Shown here piece by piece: positions 10,588 through 22,482 of a stretch of DNA of 64,000 nucleotides (position 1 is its first letter; each line of letters opens with the position of its first letter). This stretch comes from Capsaspora owczarzaki ATCC 30864 (taxonomy: Eukaryota > Opisthokonta > Filasterea). The translations under genes were made by a program, and so were the position numbers. The stretch covers positions 1,550,847-1,614,846 of the forward strand of contig NW_011887297.1 in assembly GCF_000151315.2 (NCBI RefSeq), written 5' to 3'. Below the pieces are notes generated by a model. The model had not been told where the DNA came from and did no database searches. It was given only the letters and a program-made list of their open reading frames with translations.

Positions 10588-11349
10588 GTGAGCTCCTTTG
10601 TCGCTGCGTCGCTCGTTGCCGCCGCCGCCGCCGCCGCCGCTGGCGAGTCCGAGAAGCTCCAGATCGGCATCAAGAAGCGCGTCGAGAACTGCGAGCGCAA
10701 GGCTGCCTCCCGCGACAAGGTGTCTGTCCACTACACTGTAAGTCTCGTCGAACAGAGGAAGCTGAGGAAGCGGGTTTTACTGCCACACACACACACGCAC
10801 ACACACACACACACACTGCGGCACTGCTCCCCATTCGTGCGTTCTGTGTCTGTCTGCACATTTGAGCGCATGAACTGGAGGAGGGGCGGGGGGGGGGGCA
10901 ACTGGTCCTGTCTCACTCTCGAGTTGACTTTGAGATCTCCATTCCGCTGCTCACTCACTGTGCACTACTCACCTTGTGTCGTTTCACTGTCTCACTGTGC
11001 AATGGCACACAGGGCATGCTGACCGACAACTCGGTCTTTGACTCGTCCGTTACTCGCGGCACCCCGTTCGAGTTCACTCTTGGCGCCGGCCAGGTCATCA
11101 AAGGGTAACGTTCGAGTTGTGGCGCGCTGACAAGCAACCAGCCGTCCTCACTCACGCGATGACTCTTGCGTTTTGTGCAGCTGGGACCAGGGCATTGTTG
11201 GCATGTGCGTCGGCGAGAAGCGCCGTCTCACCATCCCTTCGCACCTTGGCTACGGCGATCGCGGCTCACCACCGAAGATCCCCCCGAAGGCCACCCTCAT
11301 CTTTGACGTCGAGCTGCTCGAGATCAAGAACGCCGGCCGAGACCTTTGA
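10588..11349 (+). CDS. FKBP2: FKBP-type peptidyl-prolyl isomerase, FKBP2 class (5' end not placed)
   Basis: Secretory-pathway (ER) proline isomerase. Exons: about 10588-10737, 11013-11104, 11181-11349. It reads an Ala-rich hydrophobic stretch (end of a signal peptide), then [69 protein letters not shown]. The two Cys and LQIG(I/V)KKR are FKBP2 hallmarks. The frame has a stop at 10585-10587 and no ATG, so translation must start in an upstream exon; candidate acceptors are ...GATTAG at ~10576 or ...CTAAG at 10587. The C-terminus is AGRDL. Intron 1 contains a CA repeat. Confidence 0.88.
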
Positions 11350-11825
11350 GTCTCGTTGTTGGCACTGCATCCTGTGTGTGGTCGTAACGCGGGAAGTGCA
11401 CACAAAAATACTGGCGCAAGTCTTGTTGTTGTTGTTCCAAGCGTGCGGCACTTTGAGCTGTGCGTTCGGAATATCAATCGTGACATTGGATACACTTGGT
11501 TTGCAATGCATCATCAAAGTCCAGTGCGCATTCCAAACAAAAAACAACAACAAAAAAAAACAAAGAAAAGTGGAAGAGGCAGCGACCTGCTTTTTTGATT
11601 CTTTGACGACGAAAGGCTGTAGTGACGTTGGAGAAGCCCACCCGATCTTCATGAATACAGCAAACCACTAGGAAAACGCGAGTCAGCCATCCGACAATTC
11701 CGATGCTGGTAAACCCGAGTCGGGGACAGCGCATTTTGCATTTTTGTCACTTTCCAAACTCGCGCTTTAGATCCTATCTGCACAAAACAAATGGCCCGTA
11801 GAACTAGTTTATTCATGGAAAGACA
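11350..11825. other. Convergent intergenic region FKBP2 / GPN3
   Basis: About 475 bp between two stop codons. A-rich around 11535-11570. I see no gene. Confidence 0.5.
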
Positions 11826-13646
11826 TCATGCCGTTGGGTCGTTTGGTCTTCGCTCCAACAGTTCGCGAATCATGTCATCCTTGTTTCCCTGCATTGCCTC
11901 GAAAAGTTCCTGGCTTTCATCTCGTTCCTCCCGCAGCTGTACCACAGACAGAAACACAGCGACAAAGCAAAGCCGCGTTAGACGAATCAGCGATTCTGCT
12001 TCCAAAACCACGACAGGTTCAAAACAGAAGCCTTACATCTTTGCCCGCCGGTTCCAATTCGTCTCCATGCTGCACAATCGCATCCATCTGATATAAGACC
12101 CTCTCTAGTGTGTCAATGTCCAGGTAATTTAGTGGTAGAAAGCCAAGGAGCCCATAGTCGTCCAACTGTTCAAAAGTTGAAACAACAGAAAAAAAAAACA
12201 AACCAAATGGCGAAAGAATGAATGAGAATTGCAGACCAAGGCGCATTCAACCAGCACTGCTCGGCCAGGAGCTCTTACCGTTGGCGCAATCCTCTCATTC
12301 AGCCGTCTAAACTTGGCTGGCATGGCGTGGTTGGCAGCTTGCATCACCGTTGTCACGTCGCCATCCAAAAACCTGACCAATGCCAAAGGCGAGTCAGCAT
12401 CAAAGATAGTCTTCAGGCACTCATACCTATGCATCCCATGCCATAATATCTACGCCTACCGTTGCAGCTGCAACCGCGATAAGGGCTGCTGAAACAAATC
12501 CAGCTTGGAGAGAATGTTCAGCTGCGGTAGCCCCATGTTGAGCATTGTAGTCATTGCAGAAAGCGCGCCCGACACGTATTTTGGAATGTCATTCACACAT
12601 TGGGAGTCGAGCAGGAAGACTGTTGCGGAGCGCACAAAGCGTTGGTCGAGCAACTGGACAATGCGAGGCACAATCGGCAAGTGGACGTAGAGCTCGATTT
12701 GGCCTGCATGCACACCCATACACGCACACCAGTTGGGGATTTGTCAGTGAGACCCAAGCGCGACACTTGTGGGGGGGCCTGTCAACCTGAACTGCTACTA
12801 CTTTACCGGGGCAGTCAAACAAAAAGTACGAGTTGTCTGCGTATCCGTCCAGCTCGTCCGTCAAGTAGGTGATGTGATTGAGCAGCCATCTTCCAAGCAA
12901 GCAAGAGTCCAATGGGCCGGGGTGGAGGGTGGGGGTTGTCAAGGGTTGTGGCACATGAGTGCAAAATTCATTTTCAAAGCACTCACTCGCGCCCACCGAC
13001 AACAAAAGTTTGGTTGCCGGCAGGTCGGACAATTCGCGACAACCACTCACTCCATGCAATAGATGAGGCTTCCGTTTGGACCCAGTTGGCACTCTTCCAT
13101 GACGTCTGCGACGGTGATGAATTCGCGAATGTCTGTTTGTGTTAAAGTTCGACGACAGCACAAGTGAGCCTTTCGATCTGGATGATATTCGCTTGTTGTT
13201 TTGATGCTTGACGACTTGAATGATGACCATGGTGACATTTGATATTCCTTGATCTGATCATGATGACATGATGACATGATGATGATGATGATACGATGAT
13301 AGTCTGAGAATTGACAACCCAAAACGCGACCCTCACCGAACGACGGCGCAACGTCAAAGGTCTCTGCGCCAGGATCGAGGTTGATGACGTGGATGGTCCT
13401 TCCAAGTGTCTGTGCGTGCTGGACCAGCTTGCAGCACAGCCGCGACTGGGCCCCCCCCCAAGCGTCAGCTCAGTTCAGTCAGTACAGCACATGTATACAT
13501 TGTCGCATTGAACACGGCACCACTCAGCACTGAGACGCCGAGCCGGATATCAAGCTGAGAGGGAGAGCTTGTATTGGTAGAGTGCCGAATGGGAGTCGTA
13601 CCTTGCCACTGCCAGCGGGACCGACGACAAAGTGACCGAAGCGCAT
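11826..13646 (-). CDS. GPN3: GPN-loop GTPase 3
   Basis: Essential GTPase that works with GPN1 in assembly and nuclear import of RNA polymerase II. Eight exons (transcript order): 13602-13646, 13337-13445, 13051-13132, 12807-12889, 12460-12703, 12279-12426, 12037-12165, 11826-11936. All junctions are in phase, giving 301 aa (human 284). Motifs: G1 GPAGSGK; VINLDPGAE; the diagnostic insertion QLGPNGSLIYCMEW; G3 FLFDCPGQIELYVHLP; LLDSQ; and G4 NILSKLDLF. 'VHLPIV' and 'LDSQ' favour GPN3 over GPN2. The C-terminus is charged. Shares a divergent promoter region with the next gene. Confidence 0.93.
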
Positions 13647-13963
13647 CTCAACGTTAGCAAAAAGACTGAGCCAACAAGAAAAGAAACAGACTTGGACTGA
13701 GAATCGAACAAATAAGCGACTCAAACATGCGTGATGGAATATAAATAAGCTGTCATTGAGATTGAGATTGGATGCTTTGGCGTGTAAGTAAGGAAGCGCA
13801 GTCCACAACGTCCCGTCTCAGAAACCCAGGTCCAAACTCAGCGCTCCGCCAAACCGAGCTCAAACCCCCGCCCCCTTTTTGTTCGTTGGCATCTTCTACA
13901 ACAACTGACACTCTCAACTCATCTCAACTCGACTCGACTCAGTACATAAGGACAAGCACGACA
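13647..13963. other. Divergent promoter region GPN3 / BBLN-like gene
   Basis: About 317 bp between two start codons. Contains CTCAACT/GACTC repeats near 13910-13940. No gene seen. Confidence 0.5.
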
Positions 13964-14671
13964 ATGCCGTCGCTGATGAACAAGTTTGGCGGTTCGCTGC
14001 GTTTGACGCCGCCGACGACGAACAACTCCACGTCGAGCTCGGACTCGTCGGAAGCCGATGCATCAACGCAAGACACTGCACAACAACGCAGCAATGGCAC
14101 AGTTGCTGGAGCTGGAGCTGGAGCTGGCGCTGGAGCTGGAACAAACTCGACCGCGACAACGAGCAACCTCACGTCCGACGAACCCGAGACCAAACCCAAG
14201 CTCAACAAGCTGCAGCCCAAGCAGAGTCGGAGGCAACTGGCCATGCAGCTGGCTGTCATGTCAGGCATGCTGCCGCCAGACGAAGAGGCGCTCGAGGCAA
14301 TGGACGCGCTGGACGCGATGGACCTCGAGGACGAAGCAGACCAGGACGAAGACGACGAGGGCGACGAAGACAACGATGAGGATGTGGATGTAAACGACGA
14401 CGTCGACGACGACGATGACGACGATGACCAGTACGAGGACGTCGAGGACGAAGACTCGCTCGAAGTCGCCGAACTCAACCGCCAGCTCGACGCGCTCGGA
14501 GCCGTCCTCGACGTATTTGAAAACCACAGCAAAAACCTCGAGGCCCGCGTTGAAGCGTACCGTGCGCAGCTGCTCGCAGAGCACAAGCAGCGCGACGCTG
14601 ATGCCAAGCAAGAGTCAGGGAGCGGCGCAAGTGGCAGCAGTAGCGGTTCATCGACATCCGCGGCAAAGTAG
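13964..14671 (+). CDS. Acidic protein with C-terminal BBLN/UPF0184-like coiled coil
   Basis: Single exon, 235 aa. The first ATG in a good context was taken, preceded by 'ggacaagcacgaca'. Ser/Thr-rich N-terminus, a short Gly-Ala run, a basic patch KQSRRQLAMQLA, then a long Asp/Glu block (about residues 120-165). After this comes LNRQLDALGAVLDVFENHSK NLEARVEAYRAQL, whose spacing resembles the bublin coiled-coil protein (BBLN, C9orf16). BBLN itself is ~83 aa, so the large acidic N-terminal part would be an addition. The family assignment rests on recalled similarity over ~45 residues. Confidence 0.6.
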   Translation: MPSLMNKFGGSLRLTPPTTNNSTSSSDSSEADASTQDTAQQRSNGTVAGAGAGAGAGAGTNSTATTSNLTSDEPETKPKLNKLQPKQSRRQLAMQLAVMSGMLPPDEEALEAMDALDAMDLEDEADQDEDDEGDEDNDEDVDVNDDVDDDDDDDDQYEDVEDEDSLEVAELNRQLDALGAVLDVFENHSKNLEARVEAYRAQLLAEHKQRDADAKQESGSGASGSSSGSSTSAAK

Positions 14672-14700
14672 CGCAACCGAATGGAACAACCCGCCCCCGT

Positions 14701-14760
14701 TGTGTGTGGTTGGATTGGCTTGTGTGTGGTTGGATTGGCTTGTGTGTGGTTGGATTGGGT
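14701..14760 (+). repeat. Perfect 20-bp minisatellite, three copies
   Basis: Unit TGTGTGTGGTTGGATTGGCT; the third copy differs at its last bases (GGGT). It lies in the 3' flank of the BBLN-like gene, 30 bp past its stop. Confidence 0.95.
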
Positions 14761-14912
14761 GTGCAGTGGTCATGCGTGCGTGTTTGTTTGTTTCCGAGCT
14801 TAATATTTTTGAATTGGATTTCCCCTTCGGCTCTGAGCAAAAGCTATCCAAAGCCAACCTCATCCTCGCCTTTTTGATCAATCCAATCATCCATTCAGTC
14901 TTTATTAGCGTC

Positions 14913-16104
14913 ATGTATTCTACTCCAGAACAACTGCGTCGACAAACGCCTGCGAGCGCACTGCCGCGATTCGAGTACTTGCAGGCGCTCGTCGGCGAGC
15001 TGCGCGCGGCATCCACGACTCCGGGTGAGCGATGGCGAAGCTGACAAAGTTGTCTCTCCGTCTCTCTTATTGTTAGAATGGACGATCGGAGTGAGCGAGC
15101 GCGAGCTGAATCTGACGCTGGGTTGCAGAGGCCAGACTGCAGGTGCTCGCCAATCTCGCCAACTTTGCCTACGATCCCATCAACTACGACCATCTCGTGC
15201 GACTGGCTGTTCCGGATGCATTGATTGGTAAGAGCCGAGCCGGGGGTGGGGTTGGGCGAATCAGCGCTCCTGCTCAATGACACAAAGTGGGCGTGGAGCT
15301 GCCTCAGTCTCAGAAACTGTGAAAAACGACACAATGTCAACCTGACCTTGCTTTCATGACTTGCAGATCTCGTTCAGTCACCGCCTGCGCTCAGGCCTGG
15401 CGCAATCACCGCGGTCGAACAGCTCCAATTCCAGCAGTTTGCGTTGGGCGGGCTGTGCAACCTGTGCCTCGGTAACCCAGAGTACTTTTGAGAGGCGCCT
15501 AGGTGCAGGTGTTGTGGTCTGATCATATGCAACAGTGCCTCACTGAACAAAAGCGCATTTGTCGCGACAGATCCAAGAGTCCAAAAAGTCATGATGGACA
15601 AAAACCTGCCGCAATTGCTGGATCCTTGCCTGACCAACTCCGATGACATTGATCACGAGCTGAAAATTATCGCACTGACCATCATGGTTTCCCTCTTGCC
15701 TACGATGCCGCACCACGGTTTGTTCGACTCTGGCTTTGCGTTTTCATCAAACAAGCTTGCCAGTTCATTTTTTTGTTCACAAGTCTGTTTTATTGGCTGA
15801 TTCTTGTAGTAGAGCTTGCATCTGAATCTAGCCTCGCATCAATCAACGAGTGGAGCGAATCAGATAAAACCCCACCGCGTTTACGGACACTAGCTATGCT
15901 CTTTTCAGAGGTAAGTTTTACTTTGTATCTGCTTTTTGGAGCTGTATTCATAACAATCTCATCTGATCGGATGTATTGACATTCGAATTACACAACTCCA
16001 ACACACGAATACGCAACATTTACAAGCAGAACCGGAAATCGTCTCAAACGAGCTCATCACCACCACGACGCCTTTCTAAATCCACCACGACGGGCGTTGC
16101 TTAG
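14913..16104 (+). CDS. ARMC7: Armadillo repeat-containing protein 7
   Basis: Small ARM-repeat protein reported with spliceosomal complexes in animals. Exons: 14913-15024, 15129-15227, 15367-15471, 15571-15717, 15810-15910 and probably 16030-16104. All phases agree. FEYLQALVGEL, LQVLANLANFAYDPINYDHL and QFALGGLCNLC are near-identical to animal ARMC7; RLRTLAMLFSE matches its last repeat. The last exon (NRKSSQTSS..., basic, stop at 16102-16104) has no family support and was chosen by splice site and frame. If right, its stop overlaps the stop of the convergent RhoGAP gene. Confidence 0.85.
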
Positions 16105-19100
16105 GATGATCCCTCGCTCGAATGCAATTGCTCTTCGGTTGGAGGAGCAGGCAGCGCCAACCCAGCCTCCTCGGCGGGAAGCAAAACGGACGGCGTCGGC
16201 GGTGGAGGAAGCTCACTGGAAGCTGGTGCTTCTGGAGCTGGCGCCTCTGGAGCAGGCGCCTCCGGAACTTCCTGTGCTGGTGGCGGCGGTGCCGGTGCTT
16301 CCTGCTCTTGCGAGCTGGAGGCTGACAATTCTTGCTCGGTGGGAGGTGGAGGGAACGATTCAGGCCCAGCTTCGTGGCTCGATGGCACCGGTTCTCCGTT
16401 CTCCTCGTCCTTGGGATCGATAAACCGAGCCGTAGGTTTGGACGTGCTGGCCCCCTGAGAAGTCTCGTTACTAAAGCTTGCAGCAGATCGCCGGGCAGGC
16501 ACAGGCTTGCTGCTTGCAGTAGTGCTAATGCTGCTCGGTTCAATCACAATCGGGATGGCGGGCGGCACACCAGCAATCACGACATCCGCATCGTCGTCGT
16601 CGCGCGACACCTCCACCGGCTCTTCCTCCTCTCCTGGCGCCGCTTTGCCAGTCTCGTCTGGCTGGTCGACGCCACGATCGACAAACTCGTTTGTTTCGCC
16701 AAACAAGAAGGCGTGCTCCTGGATGATCATGCTGACAATCTGGCACTGCGATCCAGTGTCCGCGACCATTGCCGCAAGGTTATCAGCAGGCGCGCGGATA
16801 AGGGTCGGGCCAAACACAATGGCGAGGTTGTGCGCCTTCATCTTGTTCAATTCGCCCTGCTGAGCAATTCTGTCAAAGCCAAAGTTCGCAAATACAGCTG
16901 TCAGCTTCCATGCACGCCACAACCACGCCCAATTTTGCCGTTTCAAGTGGGGGCGTGACACGTACTGCACAAGAAGGTCGAAGAGACGCTCGAGCACGAG
17001 CAAGTTGGATTTGGGCAGGCTTTTCAACAACTCGCGCAGCGAGACAGCCCGACTCTTGTGATCCGTCGTGTAGCCTACAATTCATGAAATGGAATGATTG
17101 TTTAGTATTCGCGGACGGACGACGGTTGGTGGTCGCTTTCCTTCCTCAAATCCCGGCTTTTTTTTCAACTGTTCAACACTTACGAATAATGTTGATGAGT
17201 GGCTCGTAAAATTCGAAGGGGAAGAGCGGCGTTGGCAGCTCGCGGAAGTACAGCTTGAGCACACCTGCAACTGCATGAATGTTCTGCTGGCAGTACTCTT
17301 CGTTGACGAGCGGATCGAGGCCGCGATCAAAGGAGGCACGCATTTCCTTGATGGCCACTGCGCTGCCAGACAGCCGAAAGATGCCTTCTTGCAGAATGCC
17401 TGTGGATGTTGGCGAAAAACATGTGATTAGGATGCGAATCAAAGGTGGCAAGTGTGGCACGTCCGCAGGACGTACCAAAGTCTTCAATCGTTGCAATGCA
17501 GCTGTCCACAAGCAATGGAGTGGAGCGTTCAACAACGCGCAGGTGATCAGCGAGCTCGACTCCAAAGACTGTTTCGGCATGGGAGGTGAGTCAGATTGGG
17601 GCCAAACCCCACAACACAAAATAAACAAACAAACAAAAAAAAAACCGAAAATAAAACCAGGAACTCACCCTTCGGGCTCCCTTTCGTGCTGCTCGAGCGG
17701 TTCAATGTGGCACGACGCTTGGCATCGGACGGGCCCATGATGGAGTCCGATGGCACACGGCCGAGCACTTGCAATTGCGCCTGCGTCTTGAGCAACTGAG
17801 CCGTGTAGAGCGATTTCGTCAGGTGGGTCTCGACGTACGTCGGGGTCGATGGCGGGGCCGGAGTCGTGTTTCGCGAGCGAGAGGACGAGGCGGTCGGGGA
17901 CACTGGCAAGGGACTCGTCCCTGAGGACGACGTCGAGGTTGCAGAGCTCGCAGCGGCGTGCTTGTCAGCTCCAAAATGTGCACCGTACAGTGCCTTTTTG
18001 CGCTCTTGGTCGCCAGCGTTCACCTCTGACAGTTTGTGCGAGCACTCGGCTTCAAGCAGAGCCAGTTGCGCGCTGCGCTGAGAGAGCTTTTCTTGACGAG
18101 CCTTCAGATTCTCGCGCGTCAGGTCAGTCACGATAATCTCAGAGTGGGCATGGTCTGACGGGGTCACGAGAGCAAAGTTGGCCGGCGCACGGAAGGCCTC
18201 GGCGTAGTTGGTCATGTACGCCTCGCGCTCCGCCACGCCGTCAATGTTGGAGGTGCAGACCTTCAGCAAATGCACCATGCTGGAGGAATCTGTTGCGCAC
18301 TCACCCTCAATGTGCGCGTATTCGTTGAAAAAGTGATTCATGTTTTCGTGGTAGAACCGGTCGTGCAGCTGCGATGAGGCGAAGAAAAAAGAAACAAAGC
18401 AAACAAGAACAAAACAAAAAGGAGAAGGAGGCAAATTAGCAAACAGCAAACAGCAACAAACAACCCTTAAACATGTCAAGCAACAGCCTGAAACGAAGCC
18501 GCCACAGATTCTCACAGCAGTCAGTTCGACAATCTCATGTTCAAAGAATTGATTCTTGTGAGCGTTGGCCACGTCGATGGCAAACAAGTAGTCGTTGAAG
18601 GCGTTGGATGCGCGGCGCTCTTGCACGGCGGCAGTGTCCTCGCGCTGGTTTTTTACAGAAGAAGAACAACAGTTACGATCGTCAGAACCGCTGGCGATAA
18701 ACACCATCAACGAAAACTCCCTCATTTCGCCAAGACTTGTTTGAAAGTACCTTGTGCAACTCCTTCTCGACATTCTTGCCGAGCATGCTGATAATCTTGC
18801 TGTTGACAGAGCCCGACTCGAGTTTCTTTTTGGCGTCCTCCACCTTGGCTTTTGCACTGGCAGCCTTTGCAGAGAGACCGTGGAAGCTGTGGGCGGTGGT
18901 CTCGAGGTGGGCCAAGGACTCGCTGAGCTCGGCGTGCAGCTTGAGACCATAGTCGTGACACTGGCGCGCCCCAGCCACTGTCTCACGTTCCATTTCAGCT
19001 GTAAAGTCGAGCAGCTCAGTGCCGTACCGTGTGGCCAAGGCGGCACGCGAGCGACTCGTTTTGCGGCAATTCTCAATCAACACCGTCCAGACGTCGACCG

Positions 19101-19932
19101 GCGTCTGCGGGTGCACAGCGTTTTCGAGAGATGTCGGCGATACCAGTGGACTCGGGAGGCTCGCACCAGCAGCACCAATGACGAGTGGGCTTGCGCTGAA
19201 TTGGCGCCAATGAAATCAAAAGTCAGAAAAACAAAAACAAAACAACCAGAACCTGCTCCAACAAAAAAACAGCCAACGGACAGCATCCAGCTGCATACCT
19301 GCCGTCAGCTGGTGATGACAACGAGTTGTTGTGCAGCAGCGTGTATCGACCGTACGAGGTGTGCTTGAGCTTGTGGGCAAACTTTTCGGCGACCTTGTCG
19401 AGCTTTTGCGCATATTCCTGCTCGACCTCGGCGCGCTTCTTGAGAAACTCCTGGACGTCCTGCATGAATGCGACCTTGGATTCCGTGCGGTGCTGGAAGA
19501 GCTTGAGCTGCTCGACTTCCTGGCTTCGGATTGCTGTGCGGTAGAATAGATTGAGTTGAGATATGAGTGGTGTCTTTTTTTTTTTTTGCATTGCCACAGC
19601 GATCAAGTTATCGCATGGAGAGCGAGGTACCACAAAGGCGGGGTGAATTACAAATGGATGCAGTGGGGCTGCTGCAGTGTTGGGTTGGGGTTTGCCGAAG
19701 CAAGATTTTAGCGGGGTTGCAATTCGACTTTTGAATGCTTTTCCACTCTCACTCGCTCTCTCTCAATCACAATGGCACTCACTGCGCTCTGTTGTCGCTT
19801 TTGTCATCCAACTGCCGCGTCTCTTTGTTCGCTTTGCTTTGCTTTGCGTTGCTGCGACTTTGCATTGCGTCGACTCCAAAAAAAAACCAAAAAAAAAAAC
19901 CAAAACCAAAACAATAAAATTACAAGTTTGGC

Positions 19933-19963
<31 letters not shown>

Positions 19964-20302
19964 TGCCAATGCAATGTAAGCTGCAGCAACAACAACAACA
20001 ACGACGACGACCGCCCGCCGACGGAGCGACGGAACGACGCGTCTGCAATGCTGATGCTGCACACATTGGAGACAGAGCAAGGAAGGAGAGCGAAGGACAC
20101 ACTGCACACTGCGCTGGTCCAATTCGAAAATGCTCATCGTTGGCTTTCCAACCGCACTCCCTCTTCAACCCAACGCCACAACCCGAGCTCAGAGAGAGGA
20201 AAACCGACCTTGAATCGAGTCAGAGTACGTGTCGCCCTTGGCTGCGCGTGCAACGAGCATGTCGCCTGGCGACTTGGACATGCGCTTGACAAGGCCAGAC
20301 AT
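16101..20302 (-). CDS. F-BAR domain / RhoGAP protein
   Basis: Predicted membrane-curving F-BAR protein that switches off Rho-family GTPases at the cortex. Nine exons in transcript order: 20209-20302, 19299-19533, 18751-19195, 18516-18644, 17669-18368, 17476-17568, 17184-17399, 16962-17074, 16101-16859; total 927 aa, all in phase. The F-BAR domain (about 32-330) begins QEVEQLKLFQHRTESKV and includes HENMNHFFNEYAHIEGE. A Ser/Pro linker follows. RhoGAP (about 535-725) starts VFGVELADHL and has the arginine finger in GIFRLSG plus NKMKAHNLAIVFGPTLIRA. The C-terminal ~150 residues are Pro/Glu-rich with PPPP motifs. I see no SH3 domain, unlike animal srGAPs. Intron 1 is 675 bp with A and T runs. Confidence 0.9.
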
Positions 20303-20609
20303 TGGATTTGTGTAATGGAAGTGTGGTTGAAACGAAGAAAAAACACAAACGAAAAACAACGGCAAAGAAAGCAAGACAAGGAAAGAAAGAATGGAAAGAC
20401 AAGAAAGAAAGAAAGAATGGAATCGAAGCCCAAACAAACGGTTGTTGTGCTCACAAAAAAAAACCCAACTGTAATATTGATGGCGGACAAGGCGGCGGTT
20501 TCCGACGAATTAAACCAGAAAAAAAAAAATACAGGCAACGCAGAGACAGCGCTCAACAGTTCAAAGCGTCCGTGTCTGACTCGAAAACAAAAACTCATCG
20601 CGCTTGTCT
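20303..20609. other. Spacer between AOX stop and F-BAR/RhoGAP start
   Basis: About 307 bp, strongly A-rich on the plus strand ('aaagaaagaaagaatgg' repeats). No gene seen. Confidence 0.5.
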
Positions 20610-22482
20610 TTATTCGCCAGGTCCGTAGGGGTTGCGAGACTGGCCAAGCTGATGCAGGTTGGCAAAGGTGTGGTTGACAAGGCGGTGATGCGCTTCGTCG
20701 CTGCGGATGGCGTAAATGACATCCTCCATCGTCGCTGCCTTGTCGAGCTTCCAGTAGCTGTCGGACAGTCAGCCACACAAAACAAGAGACGCGTGGGACA
20801 ATTGTTGGAACATGAGCCAGTGCCCACTGGAAGCAAAACAAAAGACAACCACAAGCACGACTCACTTGATCGCAATCTCAGGAGCCTTGCCCGTCTTCCA
20901 CTCTGGCAGCTTGCCCGTCTTGATGTCGTCAAGGCACTTGGTGTAAGTGTAGACAGCCTCCTCCTCTGCTCAAAAATCAATCATATGGTTGTGAAGAGTG
21001 AGACAAAGCCGTGCGACCTTGCCTGCTGCACTCTCTCTCGTCGAAGCGTTACCGAGGTAGCCGACAAAGCGATGCACAAAGCGCGGCGCCAGAATGTACA
21101 GGAAGAAGAAGGTGTTGGTCATCACACCCTGGACTGCAAGCACGGCCAGGCGGAAGAGCTGCGAGGGCTGCTTCAGTTGCCTGCGAGCGAGCAGTTTCAG
21201 GTTTTTGGTTGTTGAACAATCGTCAGAGGGTTAGTGCAGACCTTTGATAGTGAATGGTGGCATCTGAAGGCCTACTTACAGAGCGGTAAGGAGGTGCATG
21301 CGCTCGTTCTCAGCTTCCTCTGTTATTTCAACCAAACAATCGTCAATGTAAGCCTTTCGCCATCCAAGGCAGCACCTTTCCAACGAATAGCAAAGCCTCA
21401 ATATGCACGCGTGGTTTTCATATGTGCAGCAACCAAAAAACAAAAACCGCGTAATCGAATTCGACGGGGGGAACTTTTATCAACAATGAATGAATGCCAA
21501 GACTTTGCACCATTCAAAGTGCGAGGAAACAAACCGCCAACGCTCCTCCTGTTTTTCCCCAAGCACATGTCCCAACCCATCAACGAAAAGTTTGCCATCT
21601 TACCAAGCAGCGTGTGAATCCAGCCGTGGTCGCGGCGCATGAGGCGGAGGGACTGCAGGTGGCGGATCATGGCGCCGACCATTCCTGGCACCGCTGCGAC
21701 CTACGCCCCCCCATCCCAACGGGACAAACCGCAAAGTGTGTGAGTGGCGCTCAACCAAACAGCTCAATCTCCAACTTCCAATCAAACAGGCAATCCATGG
21801 GATTTTGGGGCTGTTTTCAAACACGAATCTGAGCCGCTTAGATCTAACGACGCACCGTTTCGAGGAAGATGATGCGGGTGAGCCACTTGTCCGGGGTGCG
21901 CTCGCCGAACGCAAAGCCCGAGAGCACGTCAAACCCGAGGCGGATGCACTTGATGGCGGCGAACGCAGTCCAGTCGACGAGGTTGTCGGGCTTGTGGTGA
22001 GTCAGCTCGACCTGGCTGAGCTCCTCCTTGGTCCAGATGCGGTGGGGCAGCAGGTAGTCCTTCTCGCCCGCAGTCGCAGGTGCGTGCTGCTGCAGAACGG
22101 CCTGCGCAACCTGATCGCTGATGCGGAAGTGCACCGCCTCCTCTTCGACGGGGGTTGTGCGGGTCTGCAGCGGCGGAGGCAGAATGTCGGTCGCGGTGCC
22201 CTTCGCAGACTGCGCGTCGAGGCCCTGCGCGTTCTGTTGCTGCATCGCAATGCTAGCGGACGCGCGGGTGCTGAAGGAACGCATGACTGGGGTGGTGGTG
22301 GTGGTGGTGGTGGTGGACAGGCGAGGCGAAGCGGCAAAGTGGCGGATTGCGATCGGAGCAAACCGCTTGCTGCTGCTGCTGCCGCTGCTGGGCTGGGCAA
22401 GCGTTGCGATGCGAGCGAGGCTGGTGCGGATGGCAGCCGCAGACGATGCCGATGCTGACGACGGAGCGAGGCGGCTCAACAT
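20610..22482 (-). CDS. AOX1: Mitochondrial alternative oxidase
   Basis: Di-iron ubiquinol oxidase of the inner mitochondrial membrane that bypasses complexes III and IV. Six exons: 21856-22482, 21604-21700, 21280-21319, 21053-21180, 20866-20965, 20610-20757; 379 aa, all in phase. The N-terminal ~100 residues are Ser/Ala/Arg-rich, as for a mitochondrial presequence. The four conserved iron-ligand regions are present: FLETVAAVPGMVG, EEAENERMHLL, GYLEEEAVYTY and AIRSDEAHHRLVNH. LRLMRRDHGWIHTLLEEAENER also matches the family. The ATG at 22482 was chosen; an in-frame ATG further upstream would only add Lys/Phe-rich sequence. Confidence 0.97.

Noticed and set aside
12589-13230. 213-codon minus-strand ORF over GPN3
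   Set aside because: Read-through of GPN3 introns in a different frame; the spliced GPN3 model explains the conserved segments.
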